NCBI GenBank assembly: GCA_963995505.1
Contig: OZ023195.1
Location: forward strand, 4,546,109-4,610,108
DNA: 64,000 bases
Direction: 5' to 3'
Source: Hypericum androsaemum
Lineage: Eukaryota; Streptophyta; Magnoliopsida; Malpighiales; Hypericaceae
This document shows positions 1 to 10,830 of the stretch, piece after piece; position 1 is the first letter of the stretch; the number at the start of each line of letters is the position of its first letter. The position numbers and the translations under genes were made by a program. Below the pieces are notes generated by a model. The model was not told the DNA's origin. It made no database searches and worked only from the letters and a program-made list of their open reading frames with translations.

Positions 1-397
1 TTTATATGTATTTTAAAGTAGATCGATTGACTCAATACGTCGCCAAAGTGATCTCTATTGTGAAAATCGATTCGTGATAAAATACAAAAGGTTGTGTATA
101 TGCAATTTTGTAAATTTTTATCGGCCCAAAGGAAAGTAAATATTTATTGTTGATTAGCATATACTGGTATGGTGATGAACATGTGATAATTTTTTGGTTT
201 AGCATGTGAATAATAAATCGGCCCGAAGGAAGGTTTATTATTTGACATGTCCTTATTGTCAATATTCAATTACTTCAACAAGATATCACTTACAAGTTAA
301 TATTTTGTCCAAAGATAAAATATTAATGGAGTATTTGATGTCTTAAAATGGGATATATTATTATTTAAATTTATTACTATTTCAGTTTAAGGCTAAT
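1..397 (+). other. Untranslated leader of copia element 1
   Basis: This stretch precedes the gag-like reading frame of the first copia element and has no ORF of its own that resembles a protein. It contains an imperfect direct repeat starting TCGGCCCAAAGG (near 120) and TCGGCCCGAAGG (near 218), each followed by a TTTATTATT-like stretch. No tRNA primer-binding site and no 5' LTR boundary is visible, so the 5' LTR either lies left of the window or has been lost. The assignment as leader is inferred from position only. Confidence 0.5.
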
Positions 398-1225
398 GTG
401 AGCTTATTTTTTTTAATTTTGTCTATGTTCTCTAATTCAGCTATGAATAATCCTGCGAATATTTCTGCCAACATTAATTCGATTCCTTTGCTGAATGGCA
501 CAAATTTTAAGTCCTGGAAGGAGAATATCCTTATAGTTCTTGGTGTTATGGACTTGAATTTTGCTATAAGGATTGATTGCCCTGCAGCTATAAGAGGGGT
601 CAAACAGGATGTGCATGATGATCATAAAGAAAGCTATTCCTGAGGCATTTAAAGACATTACGTCAGAAGAAGAAATTTTGACAGTTAAGAAATTCCTTGC
701 CGATATTGAGACAGTTTATCGAGAACGAAAAGGCTGAAATTGGTATGCTCATGAAAAACCTTATCTCAATGAGGTATAAGGGTAAAGGCAACATCAGGGA
801 GTACATCGTCGAGATGTATCACATAACTTCAAAGCTGAAAGCCCTCAAGCTTGAGATCTCTCAGGACTTGTTGGTGCATCTGGTTTTAATATCTCTTTCG
901 ATACAGTTCAGTCAATTTAAGGTGAGCTATAACTGTTAGAAAGAGACCTGGTCTATGAATGAGCTCATCTCTCATTGTGTCCAATAAGAGGAAAGGATGA
1001 AGTTAGACAAGACAAATGTTGCTAATGTTGCTTTTGCCCATAAGGACAAAAGCAAAAAGGAAGAAGGATGCTGCAGACACAACACCAGAGAAGAAACAAG
1101 AAAAGAAAGTTGATGGCAAATGTTGTTTCTTTTGTGGAGCTGAAGGACATATGAAGAAGCAGTGCACTAATTATCACACTTGGCGTGCTAAGAAGGGGTT
1201 GCCTGAATTGCCGAAAGCCAAGTGA
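398..1225 (+). pseudogene. Copia gag (capsid/nucleocapsid) remnant
   Basis: Gag of copia element 1, spread over three frames. Residues after the Met at 443 (reading from 398) resemble the UBN2/gag N-terminus, with the typical stretch around LNGTNFKSWKENI. A frameshift near 600 moves into a frame with VRERKAEIG-like capsid sequence up to about 940, and stops follow. The last part (1016-1225) has a retroviral-type zinc knuckle, C-x2-C-x4-H-x4-C (CFFCGAEGHMKKQC), followed by the WRAKKG tail usual in plant copia gag. In an intact element this protein packages the RNA. Here it is clearly broken. Confidence 0.8.
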
Positions 1226-2320
1226 TGCTGAAAAACTCATCTATGTGGGCGATGACAAGTCAGTTGAGGTTGAAGCGATAAGGACTTTTAGATTATTGTG
1301 AAAGACTGGATACTATTTGGATGTTTTGAAAATATCTGTGTTACCGTCATTTAGGCAGAATTTGATTTATAATCCCGCATTAGACAAATCTGGTTATTCT
1401 TGCTCTTTCGGGAATGGAAAATTCAGCTTGTTTTAAGATTCAAATTTGGTTGGTTCTGGTTCTTTATCAGTTTACGATAATCTATATTCAATTGATACAA
1501 TTGCTTCATATAACCAGTCCTTGCAATTAAGTACACGACCTCATAAGCAAAAAATGACAAATGAGAATTCGGTTTTGCTATGGCACAAAAGGTTAGGTCA
1601 TATCTCTCGAAAGAGGATAGAAAGATTAGTGTCAAGCAAAATTTTGGACCCTTTAGATTATGCAGATTTTGATGTTTGCATTAATTGTATAAAGGGAAAG
1701 ACAAACCTATCAAAGAAGATATAAAGCCAATAGAGCTGTGGATGTTTTGGATTTAATCCATATAGATATATTGGGCCATTTCCAACACCATCTTGGAATG
1801 GTCAACAATACTTTATAACATTCACATATATTTTTTCAAGGTATGGCTACATATATCTGATAAGTAAAAAGTCACAGTCATTGGAAGTGTTCAAAAGCTT
1901 TAAAGACGAAGTTGAAAATCAACTAGGCAAAAGAATTAAAAGCGTCAGATCTGACCGTGGTGGTGAATATTATGGTAGATATGATGGTTCAGGTGAACAA
2001 CGTCCATGACCGTTTGTTAGATTCCTAGATGAATGCGGTATCGTCCCACAATACACCATGCCTAGCTCACCTGCTATGAATGGTATTGCTGAAAGATGAA
2101 ATAGAACGCTTAAGGATATGGTAAGGAGTATGATTTTTCACTCTACCTTACCTGAATCACTCTGAGGAGAGGCATTAAAAACTGCAGCATACATTCTGAA
2201 CAGAGTTTCAACTAAGGCAACAACCAAAACTGCATATGAAATTTGGACAGGCAAATAACCTAGTTTGAACCATTTTCATATTTGGGGATGTCCAGCTAAG
2301 GCAAGGCCTTACATGCCAAA
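1226..2320 (+). pseudogene. Copia integrase remnant with protease core deleted
   Basis: Directly after the zinc knuckle the sequence (one frame over) jumps to a YVGDDKSVEVEA-like segment that normally lies downstream of the protease active site. No D-S/T-G-A motif is present, so the protease core appears deleted. The GAG-pre-integrase region follows (WHKRLGH, then CINC, completing the HHCC zinc site). The integrase catalytic positions can be recognised in IHIDILGPF, VRSDRGGEY and NGIAER. In-frame stops occur near 1722, 2008, 2097, 2161 and 2256. The sequence ends at WGCPAKARPY at the gypsy insertion point. Confidence 0.8.
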
Positions 2321-4046
2321 TGTCACGCCCCGGAAAGCAAACATGACAACCGCCACGGAGTAAATAGTCTCCGTAAGGCTTATTCATTAAACTTAAATAT
2401 AATAAAAATCCAAGTTTTCTTTATTTCGATATCTATGAAACCAAAACGTCTTTTAATCCGATAGGACCAATGACTACGAATGCATGCTCAAACCCTCGCT
2501 CTCAATCCCGTTTTGCCCCTACGGTACCTGAGACAAGTAGCGCACATGGATGAGTTTAAGCAACTCAGTAAGCCGGTAACACATAAGTCACCTAACAACA
2601 CATATATCAAAAGCCACTTAACCAGTTATACCATAAATCAAGGACGCTCCGGAGAATTTTCAAAGTACAACGGGATTCCCGCGGGACACAAACAAATACC
2701 CCTCACGTTCCCGTAGCACATGTAAAATCCAAGATGCACTACGGGCCCATAAAATTCCAAGACATCAAGAGGTATCGACTCCACGGGCCCAAGTCAATCC
2801 CTACACTTCCCACAATGAGTATGAAATCCAAGATGCACTATGGTGTCCAAAAAGTGTAGGGAGAACCCGTTCATACGACAAAACAAATTCGATTTTCTTG
2901 ACCAAGAGAAGATAGAATCCAATATCATAACAGTCCAACAAGATACTAGAATTTGAATATCACAACAAGGCCAGGTCAAACAAATAGCATCCCAAACACC
3001 ACGAAACGAAATACCAAGGAAACAAATATTCTTGATCATTCGTACGTAACATTAGAAGGTATCCTAAATCATGCAACCCCTACCTACTATAGACATTAAC
3101 ATGTTTCATACATACATATATAATATATATTAAAATCATTCTGTGTAAGATATAAACCCTAGCCATAAAAATATACTCGATTACTAAATATATAATAGCC
3201 CTAGCTATACGCAATTAGGTTCTTAATTTGTTCGGCAGTAACCGATTCAATGAAACAGCCAGGCATAGTCATAAGTATGTGTCCCTCCATTAACAAGCCA
3301 CGTACACTATATTAACTATAAAAATATTAATGCTTGTCTCATGCGATTGGCTTCAGGCCATTGAACCATTCGTTTACAGTGTTCTATTATTATCAAAGCA
3401 TTAGACACAAGAACAATGAATATTGTATTTGTAAGCAGATGGAACGAATCATGCGATTTATTTTAGTAGGTTATTAGGCGGTGCGATTAGATTTTTTCTA
3501 AGTGAAACATGCTTATAAGATCTACACAGTGGAATATATCGGATGGATGGTTCTATGAAATCATGAGGCGAAGACGATAATAATATTTCATACAACGTAA
3601 TACACAAACCGACTTACCTTGTAAAGTATGAGATACAATCACTCCTCTTTTTTGATCAACTTCGATCCTTTCCTCACAAATCCTATATCAACCCTAAACT
3701 TGTTATGGAACCCGTAGATGCAAAAAGCAACAAGAAAAGGAGCGAGAGAGAAGCGCTTACCCCTACCTCAAGAGGTGCTTCTACTCCGTTTATACCTCCT
3801 CCTTGTTCACTTGCAAAATTGCGAATATCACCTTATGGAAGAAACCAAAGTTTTGTGAATTTTAGTGAGAGGCGGGGGGAACGGCCAATACCACTTATAT
3901 AGAAACAGGGGTTAACCTAGTTAGGGTTTTGTGGGGCTTGAACTTATAAAGCATTCGGGTTGACCTAATTAGGGTTTTGTGGAAAAATTACTTTTTCGTA
4001 CATATATTTATAGTGACTATCCAATTTAGTTTTTCTGGTTCTTACA
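2321..4046 (-). repeat. 3' LTR of the gypsy element
   Basis: On the minus strand the LTR begins TGTAAGAACC, immediately after a purine tract, and ends in GGGGCGTGACA; on the + strand it reads TGTCACGCCCC...TTACA. The length is about 1.73 kb. The 5'-TG...CA-3' ends, the purine tract and the abrupt end of copia homology at 2320 define it. It carries a TATA-like box on the minus strand. There is no second copy in the window to compare, so insertion age cannot be estimated. Confidence 0.85.
3895..3901 (-). promoter_or_regulatory. TATA-like box inside gypsy LTR
   Basis: Minus-strand TATATAA lies about 145 bp inside the LTR start. This suits an LTR pol II promoter, although in a lone 3' LTR any transcript would run outward into the left half of the copia element. 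Confidence 0.45.
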
Positions 4047-5423
4047 TTCTCCCCCCCTTAAATAAAGTTTGTCCTCAAACTTACTTGCATGATCAAAGAG
4101 GAAGGGATATTTGTCCCTCATTTCAGATTCAGGCTCCCATGTTGCTTCCTGTTCAGTATGATTACTCCATTGTACCTTAACATATCTAATCATCCTTCGT
4201 CGAAGCTTCTGAAGTTTAAAATCAACAATCCTCAGGGGAACTTCCTCACAGCTAACGTCTGAGCGTATTTCTGTAGGAATATCTTGCACCACATGCCCCT
4301 CTCTCGAAATGTACTTTCTTAACATGGATACATGGAATACACCATGTACTCCTGCTAAGCTTGGTGGCAGTGCCAATCGATAAGCTAGCTTCCCAATCCG
4401 TTGAATGATGTTAAAAGGACCAATATATCATGGACTAAGTTTCCCCTTTACTCCGAACCTTCTAACTCCCTTAGTGGGGGACACCTTCAAAAATACATGG
4501 TCCCCAACCTTGAACTCTAATTCCCTTCGATGTCGATCTGCAAATTTCTTTTGACGATCTTGGGCTGCTTGAATTCGCCCCCGAATCAAGGGTACTTTGT
4601 CTGTCAGTTCCTGAAACATCTCTGGCCCAAGTAGTCTCTTCTCCCCAACCTCGTTCCAGCTAATGGGGGACCGAAATTTACGACCGTACAAAGCCTCATA
4701 CGGGGCCATCCCAATACTTGCCTGAAAACTGTTATTGTATGCAAATTCTATCAATGGCAGATGCCCTTCCCAGTCGCCTCCAAAGTCCAGCACACATGCT
4801 CGAAGCATATCCTCCGAAGTTTGTATAGTTCTTTCAGACTGTCCATCAGACTCCGGGTGAAAAGCAGTGGTAAAATGTAACTTTGTTCCCAAAGCTTGCT
4901 GTATGCTCTTCCAAATTTTGGACATGAATCGGGTATCCCTATCCGAAGTGATGCTCACCGGGATTCCGTGAAGTCGCACTACTTCTCTTATGTACATCTC
5001 TACCATGTGCTCCATAGACATACCCGTCTTATACGCTAGGAAGTGTGCTGATTTGCTGAGACGATCTACTACCACCCACACAGCATCTTTCCCATTTTTA
5101 TTCCTAGGGAGGCCGGTCACAAAATCCATTGTAATCTTCTCCCATTTCTATTCTGGAATTTCCAATGGTTGCAACGGACCAGCGGGTTGTTGGTGCTCTG
5201 CTTTGACCAATTGGCATACCATGCAGCTAGCCACATAGTCTGCTATCTCCTTCTTCATACCCGACCACCAAAAATTGTGTTTAAGGTCTTGGTACATCTT
5301 TGTTCCTCCCGGATGGCCCACATAGCGTGCATTATGGGCCTCGTCTAACACCCGCTTCTTCAACTCTTTAGCAGCAGGTACACAGATTCTATTCCAAAAG
5401 TACAAATAACCATCAGTCCCCAC
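4026..5423 (-). pseudogene. Gypsy integrase with C-terminal chromodomain
   Basis: Integrase of the gypsy element. The HHCC zinc-binding region is visible as AHNARYVGHPGG ... CMVC. The catalytic D,D,E residues sit in MDFVTGLP, ITSDRD and DGQSERT. The C-terminal part has the GPF-type motif (YIGPF) and then a chromodomain with YVKVQWSNH and ATWEPE, which targets insertion to chromatin. Two in-frame stops break it, at 5148-5150 and 4428-4430; otherwise the frame is continuous. The reading frame ends at 4026, about 20 bp inside the 3' LTR, so the coding region overlaps the LTR and the purine tract. Confidence 0.88.
4047..4058 (-). other. Polypurine tract of gypsy element
   Basis: On the minus strand a run of G with flanking A (AGGGGGGGAGAA) lies directly before the TGTAAGAACC start of the LTR, the expected plus-strand primer site. 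It lies within the coding frame of the chromodomain C-terminus. Confidence 0.75.
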
Positions 5424-5593
5424 GTGAAAGTCCTCTAGTTCCCCTTGTTCAGCTTGTCTCCTAAGGGCAGAAAGGGTGGCATCTTGTCATTGTCCCTCCC
5501 CTAATTGAGTTCGTAGTGTGGATTCCACTACTAAGCTTGCCACATGTCCCACTAATGTCCCAACCCTCTCTATCTCCAATCTCTGAAGTTCTT

Positions 5594-6994
5594 TTACCAA
5601 CTCTTCCTGTTGTGTGATTCATATAAAGTAGCATTTGGCCCCTTCCTGCTTAACGCATCCGCAACCATGTTAGCCTTGCCCGGATGGTAGTGAATCCCGA
5701 TGTCATAATCCTTGATCAGTTCGAGCCATCTCCGTTGCCTCATATTTAGTTCCTTCTGTGTGAATATGTATTTGAGGCTTTTATGATCCGTGTACATCTC
5801 ACAGCGTACTCCGTACAAGTAATGTCTCCATACCTTCAGTGCATGGACTACCGCTGCCAACTCTAAATCATGGGTGGGATAGTTCTTCTCATATGGCTTT
5901 AATTGTCTTGACGCATATGCGATAACCTTGCCATCTTGCATAAGCACACACCCTAACCCATTCTTGGAGGCATCACTATAAACTGCATAATCCTTTCCAT
6001 CAATCGGTAGAACCAAAATGGGTGCCGATACCAATCTTCTTTTTAGCTCCTGAAAGCTTTGCTCACACTCCTCGCTCCATATAAACTTCACTCCCTTCTG
6101 AGTTAATTGGTTCAGTGGCAGTGCTATCTTAGAGAATCCTTCCACAAATTGTCGGTAATAGCCAGCCAATCCTAAGAAACTTCGAACATCAGACACATTG
6201 GTCGGTTGTTTCCAGTTCACAACCGCCTCAATCTTACCGGGATCTACTGACACTCCCTCCTTAGATATTACATGCCCAAGAAACGCGACCCTCTCTAACC
6301 AGAATTCACACTTCTTAAACTTTGCATAAAATTTCTCTGTTCTTAGGGTTTGCAACACTATTCTTAAGTGCTCCTTGTGACTGTCCTTACTTGATGAATA
6401 TACCAAAATGTCGTCAATGAATACTACCACAAACTTATCCAGATAGGGTCGGAAGGTACGATTCATAAGATCCATGAACTTGGCTGGAGCATTTGTTAGA
6501 CCAAATGGCATAACCAAAAACTCATAGTGCCCATAACGTGTGCGAAATGCGGTAATAGGCACATCTTCCTCCCTGATCTTTAATTGGTGATAGCCCGATC
6601 TTAGATCGATCTTGGAGAAAACTTGTGCTCCCCTCAACTGATCAAACAAGTCTTCAATCTGTGGTAGAGGGTATCGATTCTTACTCGTGAGCTTATTTAG
6701 CTCTCGATAGTCAATGCACATCCTCATCGTCCCATCTTTCTTCTTTACAAATAATACGGGGGCCCCCCATGGTGAGACGCTAGGTCGGATGAACCCCTTG
6801 TCCAAGAGTTCTTCCAATTGTGTCTTTAATTCCTTCAATTCAGCAGGAGCCATGCGATAAGGTGCCTTAGAAATTGGGTTCGCTCCTGGTATCAATTTAA
6901 TTTCAAAGTGAACTTCACGATCGGGTGGTACCCCTTTAACATCATCTGAAAATACATCAGGAAATTCATTGGCGATGGGAATCTTTTCAAGCAT
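5594..6994 (-). CDS. Gypsy reverse transcriptase-RNase H segment
   Basis: An uninterrupted 466-codon segment of the gypsy pol polyprotein. It copies the element RNA to DNA and removes the RNA strand. Conserved RT blocks are [46 protein letters not shown] and the catalytic FIDD at about residues 192-195. The RNase H region starts with [10 protein letters not shown] and includes [13 protein letters not shown] and ALSRKG. The listed start is only an internal Met: the frame continues upstream through a single TAA stop at 7001-7003 into the protease. Downstream, a frameshift between about 5640 and 5594 separates it from integrase. Confidence 0.9.
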   Translation of the reverse strand: MLEKIPIANEFPDVFSDDVKGVPPDREVHFEIKLIPGANPISKAPYRMAPAELKELKTQLEELLDKGFIRPSVSPWGAPVLFVKKKDGTMRMCIDYRELNKLTSKNRYPLPQIEDLFDQLRGAQVFSKIDLRSGYHQLKIREEDVPITAFRTRYGHYEFLVMPFGLTNAPAKFMDLMNRTFRPYLDKFVVVFIDDILVYSSSKDSHKEHLRIVLQTLRTEKFYAKFKKCEFWLERVAFLGHVISKEGVSVDPGKIEAVVNWKQPTNVSDVRSFLGLAGYYRQFVEGFSKIALPLNQLTQKGVKFIWSEECEQSFQELKRRLVSAPILVLPIDGKDYAVYSDASKNGLGCVLMQDGKVIAYASRQLKPYEKNYPTHDLELAAVVHALKVWRHYLYGVRCEMYTDHKSLKYIFTQKELNMRQRRWLELIKDYDIGIHYHPGKANMVADALSRKGPNATLYESHNRKSW

Positions 6995-7000
6995 CTCCTC

Positions 7001-7468
7001 TTATTGCACATCTCTTACCATTGCCAGATAAGCAGTCGCACCCTTATGTACTAACGTTCTGGCCTCCAATGCTGAGACCACACAGAGTGGCGCGTTGACT
7101 AACTCATTCACATAGCTAAAGCTTTCCTCTTCGGGTGCCTGGAACACCACCATCTTCTCACTACAATTGATTATAGCAAAGTGCATAGCCAGCCAGTCCA
7201 TGCCTAAAATAACGTCGAACCCCATCATTCCCATTATCCTGAAATTTCCTCTGAGCGTACGCCCACACACCACCACGTGGCAATTTTCATAGTATCGATT
7301 GACTATCACTGTTCTTCCTAATGGTGTGCTAACTGCCAACTCATCCTCACATTCCTTGTCCTCTAATTTATGCCTCTTGACAAAGTGTTCCGCTATGAAG
7401 GAATGGGTCGCACCAGAATCAAACAATACTAAAGCGGTATGACCCGCTACTAGGAACTTACCTGACAC
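7001..7468 (-). CDS. Gypsy aspartic protease segment
   Basis: A retropepsin-like domain. The active-site motif LFDSGATHSF is near residue 17 of this segment, and the ILGMDWL motif typical of plant gypsy proteases lies near residue 87. The protein processes the gag-pol polyprotein. A single in-frame TAA at 7001 separates it from the reverse transcriptase, and six bases lie between that stop and the next Met in the same frame. Its upstream end meets the intron-like segment at 7462-7543: the first codons here align with the last gag codons if that segment is left out. Confidence 0.85.
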   Translation of the reverse strand: MSGKFLVAGHTALVLFDSGATHSFIAEHFVKRHKLEDKECEDELAVSTPLGRTVIVNRYYENCHVVVCGRTLRGNFRIMGMMGFDVILGMDWLAMHFAIINCSEKMVVFQAPEEESFSYVNELVNAPLCVVSALEARTLVHKGATAYLAMVRDVQ

Positions 7469-7543
7469 TCACAATTTATACCTTATCACAAAATGATCAC
7501 AACAATGGCAAGAAAAATGCGATAGATGTTAACAAGGATTTAC
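7462..7543 (-). other. 82-nt intron-like segment between gag and protease
   Basis: On the minus strand the segment starts GTAAAT after CAG and ends TGTCAG before GTAAG, giving GT...AG borders. It is T-rich, 82 nt long (not a multiple of three) and contains stops. Leaving it out joins the gag frame to the protease frame without loss (…VVTG then KFLVAG…). Its borders share the direct repeat TTACCTGNCAC (+ strand, 7458-7468 and 7540-7550), so it could equally be a small insertion or slippage product. Splicing has not been shown. Confidence 0.5.
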
Positions 7544-8766
7544 CTGTCACAACATCCTCTCTCTGGCACGCATTCTCTTGATTCAGCGCATAAACTCGGG
7601 CTGGGATCCTTGCCGGCAAGTTTGCAGTACGTGTAGTGGCAGCTGGTCGTGTTGTAGCGATCCCAGTCGAAGTATTTCTAGTTTGAGCTTCTGGACACTT
7701 AGCCACTTGGTGCCCTATTTTTCCGCAGCCAAAACATGCCCCAGTCGTCCATCGGCATCGATCTTCAGTGTGTCCATGCTTCTTACATCTCTCACAAAAT
7801 AGACTAATGTATTTGGAAGCATTGCCACCCGTGGTAGGGTTGTTAGGCCTTTTTGATGGCTCTATCATGGGGTTCCCAATATACTGCCCAACCTTCCTCT
7901 TGCCAGACTCCTTATCGGTCTTTCTTCTAAGTAAGTTTTGCTCAATCACCAGGGCCCTCTTGAGGATCTCTGCATAGGTTGGCAGCAGTAGGGGCACAAT
8001 ATGATCCCTGATGTCCTCAACGAGTCCATCTTCAAACTTCCTTGCTCGAGCTTCCTCATCTAGAGATGCAACCGGTTTAAACATTGAGAGCCTGGTGAAC
8101 TTTCGATCATATTCCAGCACCGTCATGTTTCCTTGCACTAGTTGGTCAAACTCTCTAGCCTTTTCCCTCTTCAGAGCTGCAGGCACGAACCTGTCCCTAA
8201 AATCCCTCAGGAAGGGCGTCCAATTATAGATTTCTCCATCGTCAGCTATATCCAGGCGAATTCATTCCTGTGTCTCCCACCACCTCCGAGCATCCCCTAC
8301 TAGCATATATGAGGCAAATAGGACTTTGTCGGTTGGCTCAGTATGCGCAATCATGAACGCCTTCTCCACCTCCATAATCCAATCTTCCACTTGTACCGGG
8401 TCTGGAGTACCGTCAAATGGTGGAGGTTTTACCCTCTGGAAGTCTCGGTATCCACCCATCGGTCTTTGTAGCTGCATCGCCTGGGGCGACTGTTGGGGTG
8501 CAAGCATCTGAGCCAACATTTGCAGCACTGTCGCGTCGACCATTATTCCTGGTGCTGCGGGTGGTGGTTGTGCCTCCCCCCCTTGGGGAACATTCTCTGT
8601 TGGTGGAGGAGGTGAGAGTGGATGAGGAGATGAGAGTGGTGGTGAAGGGAGTTCCTCCTCCTCCTGATGCTCTGCCTCTGGGGTTATTGTTGGGGGGGGG
8701 TAGCAGTGCGGGTACTTCCTCTGAGTTCTGTCCTCTTGCAGCTTGTCCTCTTGTTTGTGGAGCCAT
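7497..8766 (-). pseudogene. Gypsy gag with two zinc knuckles
   Basis: Gag of the gypsy element, beginning MAPQTRGQ at 8766. The low-complexity N-terminus shifts frame in a G/C homopolymer near 8575-8585. It then runs through PPPFDGTPDPVQVEDWI and RRWWETQ, meets an in-frame TGA near 8262, and continues with FRDRFVPAALKREKA in the same frame. Two CCHC knuckles follow (CERCKKHGHTEDRC and CFGCGKIGHQVAKC). The protein would form the particle and bind RNA. One stop and one frameshift break it. Only about 75 bp separates its start from copia sequence, so leader, primer-binding site and 5' LTR are absent. Confidence 0.85.
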
Positions 8767-8844
8767 GACTTTCGAGAATTGTTAATTATACCTTTATATC
8801 ACCAAGATAACATCCTAATAAGGTGAAAGAGAAACTATATCCAA

Positions 8845-10200
8845 ATGCTCAAAATGTTCTGTACGGGAAGGAAAGAAAAAAAAAATTTCCAACCGGCCAT
8901 TTTGGTAAGGACAGTTAGCTGCTATTTTATTGATTACTCTGAAAGATCCAGGGGTTATAAGTTCTACGATCCCACATCTAGATCAATTTTTGAGTCAGGA
9001 AATGCCCAGTTCTTTGAGGTTGTTGAGCTTTGGGGGAAAGATCAAGTAAGGGACATTTCTTTTGAGGAGGAATCATACATGATTCCCAATATTTCTTGTG
9101 ATAATGTACAGGTTTTAATACCTGTCATTACTCAAGAAGAAAATACAAAACCTCAAGAGGAGAATGTCGAACAACCTCCTATTCAAAATGAGGTAATCAT
9201 TCCTGATGAACAAGCTCTACCACCTCAAGAACCTATGCCATTAAAGAGATTCACTAGAGAAAGGAAGAATGCATTATCATATGATTATCTTGTATTTCTC
9301 CATGAACATGAGTTTGACATTGGCGTAAAGGAAGATGATCCAATCAACTTCAAAAAGGCCACGAAAAGTTTTAAATCTCTAGAGTGGATAAATGCCATGA
9401 ATGAAGAGATGAAATCTATAAAGGACAATGACGTTTGGGATCTTATCTTGTTGCCTAAAGGAGTAAAACCTATTGGTTGTAAATAGATATTTAAGACCAA
9501 GCGGGATTCGAAGGGTAATGTAGAAAGATATAAGACTCATCTTATTGCATAGGATTTTACACAGAAAGAAGGCATTGACTATAAAGAGACCTTCTCTCTA
9601 GTTTCTTCGAAGGACTCTTTTAGGGTTATAATGGTATTAGTGGCACATTTTGATCTTGAGTTGCATCAGATGGATGTTAAAATAGCTTTTCTCAATGGCG
9701 ACATTGAGGAAATAATCTATATGGTGCAGCCATAAAACTTTATTTCCGGAGATCCATAATCTATGGTTTGCAAACTTAAGAAATCCATCTGTGGGCTCAA
9801 GCAAGCATCTCGACAATGGTATTTCAAATTTCATCAAGTAATTAGCTCTTAAGGTTTTAAGATAAATTTGGTTGATGAATGCATATACCATAAGTTTAGT
9901 GGGAGTAAATATATTTTTCTGGTTTTGTATGTGGATGGCGTCTTGCTTGCCAGCAACAATATAGAAATTTTGCATGACACCAAGAGATTTTTATCTAAGA
10001 ATTTTGAGATGAAAGATCTTGGTGATGCTTCTTTTATTTTAGGAATCCAGATATACCGAGATCATTCTCGATGTATTCTTGGATTATCACAAAAGACCTA
10101 TATCAAAAAGGTTCTTAAGAGATATGGCATGCAAGATTGTAGACTAGGTGATACCCTTGTAGCTAAGGGAGACAAGTTTAGTCTCGAATAGTGTCCTAAG
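8845..10200 (+). pseudogene. Copia reverse transcriptase remnant
   Basis: The first 213 codons from 8845 are open: integrase tail, linker, then the RT start (WINAMNEEMKSIKDNDVWDL). After a stop at 9484 the frame continues as FKTKRDSKGNVERYK, HQMDVKIAFLNGDI and CGLKQASRQW, with several TAA/TAG codons. The catalytic box reads YVDG (near 9930) instead of YVDD, so one essential Asp is lost. Downstream RT sequence (FEMKDLGDASFILG) is well kept. Confidence 0.82.
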
Positions 10201-10830
10201 AATGCTTTGGAGAAAGAAGAAATGCATCAGTTTTCATATGCTTCATCAGTTGGAAGTCTGATGTATGCTCAAGTTTGTACGCGTCCGGACATTGCGTTCA
10301 TTATAGGAATGTTGGACAGATATTTAAGTAATCCATTATTAGATTATTGGAAAGTAGTCAAAAGAGTTATGAGGTACTTATAGAGAACAAAAGGGCACAT
10401 GCTTATATATAGAAGGTCAGATCAACTTGAGATCGTTGGATACTCTGACTCAGATTATGCTGGATTTCAAGATAACATGAAATCTACATCTGGTTATGTC
10501 TTTCTGCTTGTTGGAGGAGCAGTCTCCTGGAAGAGTGCTAGACAGTCAATTACAGCATCTTCTACCATGGCAGCAGAATTCATAGCATGTAATAAGGCAT
10601 CTAGTCAAAGAGTGTGGCTACAAAATTTTGTCACTGGACTGCGCATAGTGGGAGGCATTGAAAAACTTCTCAAACTATTTTGTGACAACAAGTCTGCAAT
10701 GATGTATTCTAATAACAATAGGAGCTCTACAAAGTCAAAGCATATAGATATCAAGTTCCTAGTTGTTAAAGAAAGAATTCAGGATGGTCAGTTATCTATA
10801 GAACATATTGGGACAAACTCATGATTGTGG
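10201..10830 (+). pseudogene. Copia RNase H remnant
   Basis: C-terminal RNase H of copia element 1. Recognisable blocks are SVGSLMYAQVCTRPDIAF, the catalytic-region GYSDSDYAG, STSGYVFLL, SWKSARQSITASSTMAAEF and CDNKSAM. One in-frame stop lies at about 10381 and a frameshift falls near the end, where DPLTKGL is found in another frame (10830-10850). Confidence 0.82.

Larger units (their letters stand above)
1..2320 (+). mobile_element. Ty1/copia element 1, left half (interrupted)
   Basis: Left portion of a decayed Ty1/copia retrotransposon in the order gag, (protease deleted), integrase, which is the copia order because integrase precedes reverse transcriptase. It stops in the C-terminal part of integrase at 2320, where a gypsy element is inserted. 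The remainder resumes near 8841 and ends with a 3' LTR at 11788. Frameshifts and stops are frequent in all domains, so the element cannot supply its own proteins. Confidence 0.85.
2321..8840 (-). mobile_element. Chromodomain Ty3/gypsy element, 5' LTR missing
   Basis: A Ty3/gypsy retrotransposon on the minus strand, inserted in the integrase of copia element 1. The order on its own strand is gag with two zinc knuckles, aspartic protease, reverse transcriptase-RNase H, integrase, chromodomain, purine tract, 3' LTR. The gypsy order and C-terminal chromodomain mark it as a chromovirus, probably of the Tekay/Del type. There is no 5' LTR or primer-binding site between the gag start (8766) and resumed copia sequence. 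CCAAA stands at 2316-2320 and again at 8841-8845, a possible 5-bp target duplication. Coding damage is modest: a few stops and frameshifts. Confidence 0.88.

Noticed and set aside
8417..8785. 122-codon + ORF over the gypsy gag start
   Set aside because: Shadow of the low-complexity gag N-terminus on the opposite strand.
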